Assembly: GCA_902728285.1 (NCBI GenBank)
Contig: CACVBU010001312.1
Location: forward strand, 992,001-1,056,000
Direction: 5' to 3'
Length of the DNA: 64,000 bases
From: Clytia hemisphaerica
Lineage: Eukaryota > Cnidaria > Hydrozoa > Leptothecata > Clytiidae
Shown here: piece by piece, positions 55,625 to 64,000 of the stretch
Numbering within the stretch: the stretch's first letter is position 1
How the letters are laid out: each line of letters starts with the position of its first letter
Program-made: the position numbers and the translations under genes
Notes under the pieces: generated by a model
Database searches by the model: none
The model's input: only the letters and a program-made list of their open reading frames with translations
What the model was told of the DNA's origin: nothing

Positions 55625-55962
55625 CGTCAACTACTCTAACTTGGGACGATTGGTTGATTAAGTTGAAGTTGGTTTGATATTCTACGTTTGACGTTTGATA
55701 TATTCGTTTGATATTCTCAAATTTGGTTTTTAAAACTCCTGTGATTACTTTTGGAATTAGAAACTAATGGAAGTCAATAGATTTTATTCTCAAGGGTTTC
55801 TGTGCCAAATTTCACTGCTCTCCGTTGCAGTGCGCTCTGTCTAAAATTGGCAACCGTCAAACCTCATTGGGCCATCCCAGAAAATTTTGGAGGTTCGGTG
55901 AAATGGTGGCCGAATTACCGTCCCATGTTTTGTCAAATAGTCCCAAGTTAGAGTAGTTGACG
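55625..55962. repeat. Inverted-repeat family D, complete copy
   Basis: Ends CGTCAACTACTCTAACTTGG and its exact complement. About 80 bp of the right half matches 47716-47800 in reverse. The 338-bp body has no frame. Confidence 0.7.
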
Positions 55963-56378
55963 GTATGATAGTAATTGGTTATTGAAGTAATCAATAACAA
56001 TCAAAGTACTCGAATGGTTATCGACTCTGCAAAGGGTTGTTAAAGAAAGTGATCAAATACTCACAATTCTTTTGAAATTTTTTAATACTTGAAATTCTAT
56101 TTATTAGTAATCGATAAGTGGTCGTTCGATTACTTCGATTATTATCATTACGTCAATAATTGAATTTATTGGGCAGTTCAAGTTATAGTCCGTTCCCCCC
56201 TGTGGACAACATGGATTTTCTGTAACAATCTACTTTTGATTTTGCAAGCAACAAAAAATTCTTTAAAAAAGGCAGGGAAAAGGCAAAAAACGTTTTTTGT
56301 TGAAAGCTAGTGTTTGCTGACAATGGGGTTAATTAGCTCTTACTTCATAAAAATGAGATTGTTCCAAACAATAATTAG

Positions 56379-56866
56379 AGGCTCATATAGTGTCCTCCAG
56401 GATTTGTTCCTCCCACCAATCTCTTGATTTTTTTAAATCTCCCCCCTCTTTTTCCCCCCTTATGACTTTTCAGTTTTTTAGTTTCCCCCCTTTTTTTTGC
56501 TTCCCCCCCAGAAAATTCTGAAAATATCAGTTCCCCCAATATACCCATATAAATTTCTCAAATTTCAACCTGACACAAACGTAAAATTTTGCTGCAAATG
56601 GAATACTAGACAAAATAGAACGAAAATGGGTTAATGTAAACAAACATGCTTAGAAAAGCAGACTGACCTTGGTTGCTGAGATAAAGTTGAAGTGATTTCA
56701 CACTTCCCCCCACCAAATTTGCCAACTAACGATGTTTTCCCCCTCTTTTTTCCCCCCTTTACTATTCAAATTTTCATTTCCCCCCTCACCCATCCAAAAT
56801 TGGAAAATTGGTCCCCCCCCCCCTTTATAAAGGGGAGGGGAGGACTGGGGAGGACACTATGAGGCT
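56379..56866. repeat. Inverted-repeat element with poly-C body
   Basis: Ends AGGCTCATATAGTGTCCTCC and, complemented, AGCCTCATAGTGTCCTCC. The body is unusual: repeated runs of TTCCCCCC and CCCCTTTTTT. Confidence 0.6.
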
Positions 56867-57825
56867 ATTGTAAAAAATTGTGAAAAAACTTTATTAATCC
56901 ATTGGTGGCCAAAAGGGCACTTTTTCTTGTGTTTTTTTCTCTAAAAAGGTGTTTTACCAAAACTTTGGTGATTTCAGGAAGGACAGTGTCCAGTTATCAG
57001 GGCATGAAATATGGCCATGTTTTTTGCAAAATTCAAATGTTTTTTTTCAAAATGTGAATTTGCATTTTCAAGGGATATTTCAACATCATGATGTCATTGT
57101 AAAGGTCTGCCACTGCCCAAAAGACCTTTGTTAAAGTTCCAAACATAGAAATAGGTGAAACGTAGAAATCGACTCCATTAGAGAATATATCTTCTGTATT
57201 TTCCAATAGGTGAAAATCTGTGATTTCACCCACGTATGCTCTCTGAGCATTTCTCATACAATTCTATGTACAAATATCAGCTTTTTATACATATCTAGCA
57301 AATTCTACAATAATTACAAAACACATTAAAATCCTCAAAGGAATAAAATAAGAAAAGAAAAAGATAGTTACAGAACATTGAAGCGATTAAAGACAATTAA
57401 CTATGTACAATAAATGAATTAATTAGATAAAAGTTTTCTCTTCATATTTACAAATAAACTGACACACAGTGGCAGTAACAGACAGTGCCACTTGATAACA
57501 TCAACATTCTTGCTGAATGTGATATATATTTCTGGGAAATAAGGTCAATTTCTTGTCACCTGTAAATTTTACAGACTTGGCTGTCCATTCTACCCGAATC
57601 AGACCTAGGTTACTGTATCATCTCAGGATTTAAAATGTGCTAGTTGTTAATAATACAAGCTTCCGACCAAAATCAGTAAAATCAAACCAGCAATTATGTT
57701 AAAAATTAGTATTTTGTATGAAATAAAGACCAATCTATAAAATAAACCGTACAAACCTGTACAAACCACCAAATTGAAAAGTTGCCCAGTCTCTTACAGA
57801 TGGTCCATATACCTGTCACTGGTTA

Positions 57826-58755
57826 CGGTTTGTGTAATTTACGATGCGCGATCCAACGATTTACGATGCACGATGCACGATCCATGCATATATTATGTTA
57901 ATTATTCTAATTATGCATTTTCAGGTTTTAGTAATCACATATTTTAATTCCTTCTTTTGTATTCCTGGAAAATCAATGTAAAGTATGCGGGTATATATTT
58001 TAACCTCAACAATCAAATCAAATCAAAACATAAACTTTTTTGCCCATGCTTTGAATTGAATATCTTGTAACCTTTTTGCTTTATTTATAAAAAAAAAAGG
58101 TTTCTCCGATTAAACCAACCCAATGCATTGGATTGAGACAGGGTTATAAACAAAAATTTACAATGTTGTGGTAAAGTAGGGAAGACGTTTTTTAATGAAG
58201 AGCGTGCGTATAAACTCACCTTTTTTGAAAAAGATCAAATGAATTAACTTGATCATCAAACAAAGAAAAAGATCAAATAAATAAAAGCACCAGTTGCAAT
58301 TCAGTTGGTGAAAGGCTTTTATAAAAACATGCCAAAAGTAAAAATGTAGCCAATGATTCCTTATTTACTTTATTCACTGTTCTTAAAAAAATAATAAACG
58401 TACAAAAATGAGTTTGTGTTTTAATAAATTTTTCGCGCCAAAACTTTTCTATGACGTCAAGGCTTTTTCTTTCATTTTAAAAACGAGTGAGGCATGCAGC
58501 AAACATTTTCTTTCTCTCGCTATCAATTTTTCTTTTTTTCTACACAGAAGATATAAGTTATTTTAATCATTATGATTATGATAAATTATTTCCCCTTCTT
58601 TTTTTAATTTTTTTTCGTTATTGTTATATGATGTTTGTAGCTAGCATTAAGAAAACTTATTCGTGCATAATTAGAATAATTAATATAATATATGCATGGA
58701 TCGTGCATCGCGCATCGTGAATCGTTGGATCGCGCATCGTAAATTACACAAACCG
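57826..58755. mobile_element. Mutator-like non-autonomous element, 9-bp duplication
   Basis: 930 bp with long terminal inverted repeats of about 85-90 bp beginning CGGTTTGTGTAATTTACGAT. The outer arms contain tandem CGATGCGCGAT-like units. The exact 9-bp repeat CACTGGTTA flanks it (57817-57825 and 58756-58764). There is no transposase frame. Long arms and a 9-bp duplication suggest a Mutator-like origin. Confidence 0.82.
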
Positions 58756-58923
58756 CACTGGTTAGAATTCTAAATCAAAAGCTCTTGTAGTTCGCGAGTT
58801 CTGGCAAGATGGTGCGGTGTATTTTACATACACTGGTCTATAAAGTTACAAACTCATGGGACCAAATAGTTTGTATTACTATTATTATGAAATTCAGCCT
58901 TCAGGAACAAATATCAGTCAAAT

Positions 58924-59599
58924 CATGGAGGTATAAAGAAAGACAGGAGAAGTATGCTATTGTAACCAAGCTCGCCCTACGATTAAAAAAGTTACGATGT
59001 ATGCATGCTCATAATCTCATATATCGTGCATTTTTAATGAGCTCTTTTATCCATAGGTTAAATCTTATTGGCTCATTGAAGCTTTAGAAATTAGATGAGA
59101 CGAGATTCATTGTTTCTGACATCAGTGTAAGAAAATATTTGGACTAAAAAAAGGCCTGTAAACTTGGCAATCCTTCATCAAACGATAAGATTTTTCGATC
59201 AATGTTTTCTTTCAGGTGAACTCTATTGCTTGATACTTTCCTCCAAAATTCTCCAGCGACTTTATGTCTACAAATTGAGTCTGAAATCGTGTGTGCTTAT
59301 AAAGAACTTTTCATTTTCTGGCTTGAGAAAATATCTTTTCAAAACAAAATTGAACGGATAGCGAAATGGAACATAAATTTGTTTCGTGGACGAAGTTTTA
59401 TCTAATTTTCGTATATTAAAAGGCTAGAATCTTCAATACTGATTATTAGAATGTTCAGAGCAAACTTGAGTTCTACTAAAAAGTCTTATTTCATCGGGCG
59501 AGCTTAGAATTTCTTTTGATTCATTTTATAAAAGAAATCAAAAGACTTTAACGACCAATTACCGACACATTCAACTCTTGTTTTCTTTATACCTCTATG
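58924..59599. mobile_element. Second nested inverted-repeat element
   Basis: 676 bp. Ends CATGGAGGTATAAAGAAA and, complemented, CATAGAGGTATAAAGAAA. The arms also share AGCTCGCCC further in. GTCAAAT flanks both sides (58917-58923 and 59600-59606); an 8-bp reading TCAAATCA is also possible with offset ends. No transposase frame. Confidence 0.72.
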
Positions 59600-59830
59600 G
59601 TCAAATCAAACAATCCAATCAGTCAATACAGGATTTCTGCCAAATTTACATTATGGTCTGTGAAATACCAACCAAACATGTGGCCAAATAAAAAACTTAG
59701 CAAATCATCTCCAATTATCCATATCTACCACTGGTCAAAATTTAAAGGTCATAGCACTTGTCAATCGTGAAAATTTCAAAGATGCTTCCCCTACTAAAAG
59801 AAGGAAATAGGAAGATGCACAAAGGGTTAA

Positions 59831-60513
59831 AAACTTCAGTCTATAACCATTGAAAAGGAAACCTGTGAAAACAGCAAAAACATATTTAACAGTAGACAGA
59901 ACAGGAATTAGAGTGAATAATATTCACAAGATGGATATCAGGTTGGAGTGATAATATTAAATAAGAGTTAAAACACACAATGATGGTTTTTAAATAAACA
60001 AACTTATCTTTTTCACCAGACTTGAAATGTTGTTCTTGTAAACCCTGTCAATCTTGTTTAATAAAAGCTATTCAAAAGTAGTCATAAGATCATGTTACAT
60101 TATATTGCTTTATTTTCACTGAAATCTTTATAACCTTCTGTTTTAATATGAAATACCATATTTTAAGTTGGTCTTCTGTCTTTAAACATAGCTTTCAATT
60201 TTTGAGAAAAAAAATAGAGAAACATTTTCTCTTATTTGATTATAATTGTCTTTCATGTTCTGTCCCTTGCAAAGATGGGGTAAGTTTCAAGTTTCTTTTT
60301 TAATTTGAATTATTAATTCGTTTTATATTCATAGATTACTGCAATGGAAAACCCTAGATCATCTTAGATTTATAAATTTTTTGAATCAAAAAAGTGTGAT
60401 CAATTATTTAAAAATGTGCATTGCAGAGAGGTTTAAAAGAAAGTTTATTAGCTGCTTATACACAGTTTGATAAAACATCATAGTATAAGATCTGAGAGAG
60501 TGAAATGTAAGGA
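59831..60513. promoter_or_regulatory. Upstream region of the SLC36-like gene
   Basis: AT-rich 0.7 kb before the SLC36-like start. No promoter motif can be defended and no repeat was recognised. An untranslated first exon may lie here. Confidence 0.3.
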
Positions 60514-63500
60514 ATGGATCGCTATATCAAAGATCTCAGTATAGTATCGTCTTTTTCTGATTTAAAAAGGAAACAACAACAAACGACATTCATCAAAGCT
60601 ATGTACTCAAATGAGAAAGACTCGTTACTGAAGAATGATAGTAGTCAATCGTACAGTAGCAGTGATGAGACCCCGGGAACAGTCAACCGACACACACCAT
60701 CGTTGAATGGTGATGATGGCAAAGAACACTTTGTTGGTATTGATGATATTGGAGATTATGAAGAAGATGAAGATAAAGGAGAAGGTGAATAACTTTTTCT
60801 GTTTTGTTGCAAGGTCAAAATTTATTCACAAAAGATTTTGCTTTGTGCACCCTGGAATATAATAAAAATAATTTTCTATCAAGCTTTTTATGGGGACTGG
60901 CGACTTTTCCATGATTCAACTTTCTCAACTCTTATAGAAAAGTTCAATTCCTTTAGTTTTATTAATTGCCCTCTATAAGAATTCTCTCTAAGAGAGTCCT
61001 GGAAAGGGGCATCCATCATTCAGGATCAGCTTGTCACAGTAGATCAACTTGCCCACGACCCTGTGTCAGCGTGTAGACACCTACACGTAGAAATTTTTCT
61101 GCAGACAAAATAATCTACTCTACTGTTTCTATATTCATATTTTACTAAATCTCTAAACGAAGGATTTTCACATCACGTTTGAATCAATGCAAATTTGGAC
61201 TTTTTAACAACATTTTCTTGTCTTTGTAGCAAATGATTAAATTTTGTAATTTCAAAATATTTCATGAACTTCATTTTCAGATCATCCATTGACAGTATCA
61301 GTGAAATCTTCAGGATCTGGTAGAAGTCGTACAGCTGTATCAGGTGGTCTGGATACTGGGGAAAAGGGTACCTCGTAAGTGTCTTTCCCTTTTTGTTGAG
61401 ACATTTTATATAATCGGTCATGGTAAAAAATAAAAATGGTTTTAAGAGATTTCCTAAAGGTGGCTTGTATTTGAGAATGTCAGTGTTTAAAAAAGATATA
61501 TTTTAAACGAAACTAAAAATCTGGTAGGATATTATGAAAAACTCCCTTTAAAGATGTATTTAAAAGATAATCAAATGTAATATCCTTTGCTATTTTTTAA
61601 ACAAAAGTTACCGTAGTAGGACTGTATTTTGTAAGACTTATATTATGGTATTTTATTTCCACTTTCCAGTAATTTGGCAACAATGGTTCACATTTTCAAA
61701 GGGAATGTTGGTACTGGCATCTTAAGTTTACCAGCAGCTGTCAAACATGCAGGGGTGGTTGCTGGACCCGTCGGATTGTGTATCATTGCTTTCATAGCAG
61801 TACATTGTATGCACATGTTGGTCAGGTGTTCCCATTTCTTTTGTAGAAAGTAAGTCTCGGTGTCTGTGTAGTAAAATGTTGTTGACTTCTTAATACAAAA
61901 GAGTCAATATATCCTCCTAGGGGTGATCTTATTAAACAGCGACCGTAGTGCCGTGGTAGAGCATCCGACTACGATGCACCCCAGCCGGTCATACCAAAGA
62001 TTCATAGAAATGGTCCTTGATGCCTCTCTGCTTGATGCTCAGCAATAAAGAGAAGGATCAAGGGTAATTGAAGCGTTCCAGGGAGAAAGAGTGGCGCCCT
62101 CCCCTACCTTTGGGTAGATAGCTATATCGAAAGATGAGCCTTCGGGTCGCCTCTGACTGCGGTCACAGACCAGGGTTCAGACAGACCCTGGAAAACCTGG
62201 AAATATGATAAATTTTCAGAAAAATCAGGGAAACTCAGGGAAACCCAGGGAAAAATTTTTTTTCCCCCAGTCTGCTCAGGGAAACTCAGGGAATTTTATT
62301 TTTTGAAGAATGAATGGAAAAAACAGATTTAAAAGATTTTTTAGTTTTAAAGTGTTTATTCATATGCAGTATTTGTAGCTTTAATTTTTACCTTAGGTTT
62401 ACCATTTGATTTGTGTGCCTTTTGTTTAAAGATACATCTCTTTTGACTCTGCTTAGTTTTTATGGTTTGCTTGATACTCAGGGAAAAAATAGGGAAAAAA
62501 TAGCTAAAATGAGGAATTTCTCAGGGAAAAAACCTTTGAAAATTGATTAAAATTCAGGGAAACTCAGGGAATTTTATTTTCGAAGGTCTGTCTGAACCCT
62601 GCAGACTTACTTATAAATAATCATCGGAAATGACCCAAAATACTACACGTATCTTGTATTTAGTAAGGGTAACAATTTATTTAAAAACAAAACCAAAATT
62701 TCTTTCGAGTTGACAGATAGTTGGACTTTAATCCATAATCAGCTGATAATTTTAAAAACCACAAAACAAAAGAAAGTCCGAAGATATTCATTCTGAAACC
62801 ATCAAAAATCTTGAAGTAAACAGAGATAAAGAGTAATCTCATAAAAATGTTTTGTTGTTGGACTTTGCAACCATTTCCATAGCTTTTAAAAGTATCGAAG
62901 TCTTAACATCTCATAACAATGATGGGAATTTATTTTCATTACACTTCGTGTTTTAGAACTGGCAAACAAGCTATGTCTTATGGTGAAGTTGCAGAAGAAT
63001 GCTCCAAAGGAATATTCAAGGATAAAGCATATTGGCCAAAGTAAGTTGTAATTCTTCTTATTCACAGTTTTCAATGATTTTAACTCTTGGAAGAGATGAT
63101 GTTACAATGATGGTTAATTTTGACACAGGTCCCTTTTGATCGTTTTAATGTGGTGGCATTTAAAATCTTTCTATAATACAGAATTTCAATATTAGAAAAT
63201 GATATGAGAAAGATGTCTACAAGTTATTCCTTTTCAATCAGTTTATATTAAATTTTGGTCAAATTGCGAATATTTTACTTTATTTGACAGGAGGATAGTC
63301 AATTTATTTCTGATCGTCACTCAGTTGGGATTTTGTGCTGTTTACTTTGTCTTTGTGGCGTCTACTATTGTTGAGGTTGCTGGATGGGGAGATAAAGTTG
63401 ACAAGAGACTGGTCATTATCATACTAGCGCTTCCTGTTGCTCTCTTATCCTACATTCGAAGCTTAGAGAAGCTGGCTTATCTATCCATTATCGCGAATAT

Positions 63501-63645
63501 TTGTTGTGTAGTGGGTTTAATTACTATTTATCAATATTTGGCTCGTAATCTGGGTGACCCAACGCGTTTGCCGATGTTTTCTGGTGTTCAGAATCTACCT
63601 ATGTTCTTTGCGATGGCTCTCTTTTCGTTCGAAGGCATCGGAGTG
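60514..63645 (+). CDS. Proton-coupled amino acid transporter-like, SLC36 family (5' part)
   Basis: Five exons: 60514-60784, 61281-61374, 61670-61849, 62957-63040, 63291-63645, with phases 1, 2, 2, 2 and an end in phase 0 at the donor GTG|GTAAG. They give 328 aa; SLC36 proteins are near 480-500, so the last third lies beyond the window. The first 120 or so residues are a Ser- and acid-rich cytosolic tail. TM1 carries the family signature VHIFKGNVGTGILSLPAAVK. Then come GKQAMSYGEVAEECSKG, several membrane helices and FFAMALFSFEGIGV, the TM6-like motif of this family. SLC36 members carry small neutral amino acids with protons across plasma or lysosomal membranes and link to growth signalling; the substrate here is unknown. 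The start is the first ATG of the open frame. Confidence 0.87.
61939..62165 (+). repeat. Possible tRNA-related SINE
   Basis: In intron 3 of the SLC36-like gene. It begins GCGACCGTAGTGCCGTGGTA followed by GAGCATCCGACTACGATGCA, which resembles the A-box half of a tRNA. The B box (GGTCATACC) is poor. The stretch is richer in G+C than its surroundings. No tail or duplication was identified. Confidence 0.4.
62171..62601. mobile_element. hAT-like inverted-repeat element with GGGAAACTCA units
   Basis: Ends CAGGGTTCAGACAGACC and its exact complement. Just inside both ends are repeated CAGGGAAACTCAGGGAA units. The CAGGG end suggests hAT; only CAGAC is shared by the flanks, so the duplication is unclear. 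Confidence 0.6.
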
Positions 63646-64000
63646 GTAAGTTACGACGAACTTCCATGCAAAACTGCAATCTCTGTATGAAAAACGCACA
63701 CCTTCCTATTGAGGAGGTCCATTCTTGTTCAAAGAAAGCAAGGTTCGAAATCTGATGGAATTCCGTTTAAAAGGTATCAAGATTCGGTGGACTTATAAAA
63801 GTCCTCTTAAAATGACTACGAGTCTTCCTAGTAAGGAAATACTACTGAAGTTTCTCAATGCCCTTAATACACAAGGTGTTATTGTTTTCATGATTAAATC
63901 TGTCATCGCGGGAATGTCTTGGCAAACTACGGTCAAGGATTGCTTTGTGCACTTTTAGCTTTTAAAACTACACTCTGCCATGTCATGTTTAAACTACAAC
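63646..64000 (+). other. Start of SLC36-like intron 5, to window end
   Basis: It follows the donor at 63646. No exon with SLC36 sequence is visible before the window ends; a 77-codon frame at 63725-63958 shows no family motif. Confidence 0.5.

Larger units (their letters stand above)
53378..57509. other. Spacer with several inverted-repeat elements
   Basis: No coding frame is supported. Contains four short inverted-repeat elements: 54008-54297, 55290-55533, 55625-55962 and 56379-56866. The motif GGTAACTTGCATCAGTG at about 53739 also occurs at the left end of the 48662 hairpin. Long poly-C and poly-T runs lie at 56440-56825. Confidence 0.5.
57510..59830. repeat. Modular repeat family A, copy split by two insertions
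   Basis: Pieces 57510-57825, 58756-58923 and 59600-59830 align in order with 7410-8150, ending in the same GATGCTTCCCCTA block. The gaps hold two different inverted-repeat elements, each with a target duplication. Confidence 0.75.

Noticed and set aside
58487..58720. 77-codon frame inside the Mutator-like element
   Set aside because: Hydrophobic AT-rich translation overlapping a terminal inverted repeat; no transposase motif.
61939..62009. Functional tRNA gene
   Set aside because: The A-box-like half is present but the B box and a proper cloverleaf are not; a SINE fragment fits better.
63725..63958. 77-codon frame near the window end as a further SLC36 exon
   Set aside because: No SLC36 motif and no acceptor in the required phase was recognised; it is probably intron.

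Overview
The window is nuclear DNA from an invertebrate animal. The genes have spliceosomal introns with GT..AG ends and encode metazoan families: an F-box/WD40 protein, a secreted discoidin-EGF-Sushi-HYR-Ig protein, a cationic amino acid transporter, a neuronal calcium sensor, an HPPD-like dioxygenase and an SLC36 transporter. Non-coding DNA is AT-rich and full of short inverted-repeat elements, and both a BEL/Pao LTR element and a CR1-like LINE are present. A non-bilaterian such as a cnidarian would fit, but the sequence does not prove the phylum.

Layout. 1-2.7 kb: non-coding DNA and a doubtful frame-broken minus-strand small protein. 2.7-4.7 kb: FBXW9-like gene (4 exons, +). 4.7-6.4 kb: spacer. 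6.4-25.8 kb: a 22-exon gene (+) for a secreted protein of about 1130 aa, with nearly all introns in phase 1; intron 19 carries a complete, young BEL/Pao element (16887-24284, two 458-bp LTRs, 5-bp target duplication). 26.5-33.1 kb: SLC7 CAT-type transporter (+), one long exon and a 95-nt terminal exon beyond a 4.9-kb intron packed with fold-back elements. 33.1-38.6 kb: AT-rich spacer. 38.6-39.2 kb: intronless visinin/hippocalcin-like calcium sensor (+). 39.2-44.4 kb: spacer with several terminal-inverted-repeat elements. 44.4-46.1 kb: HPDL-like gene (4 exons, -). 46.1-49 kb: palindromic repeats. 49.0-53.4 kb: CR1/Jockey-type LINE with damaged endonuclease and an open reverse-transcriptase frame. 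53.4-60.5 kb: repeat-rich spacer including a nested set of elements. 60.5-64 kb: 5' part of an SLC36-type transporter gene (+), running off the window end.

The host genes do not form a pathway; they are unrelated neighbours, each with its own exon set. The strongest non-textbook signal is the mobile DNA. One modular repeat occurs in intron 2 of the secreted-protein gene and again at 57.5-59.8 kb, where it is interrupted by two different inverted-repeat elements with target duplications; the intronic copy shows the uninterrupted site. A second family with 9-bp duplications sits twice, in opposite orientation, in the CAT intron. A third family of short fold-backs recurs in several spacers. No CRISPR array, operon or convincing stand-alone tRNA/rRNA gene was seen. 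Exon boundaries were read by eye from splice signals, frame continuity and family motifs, without transcript data.
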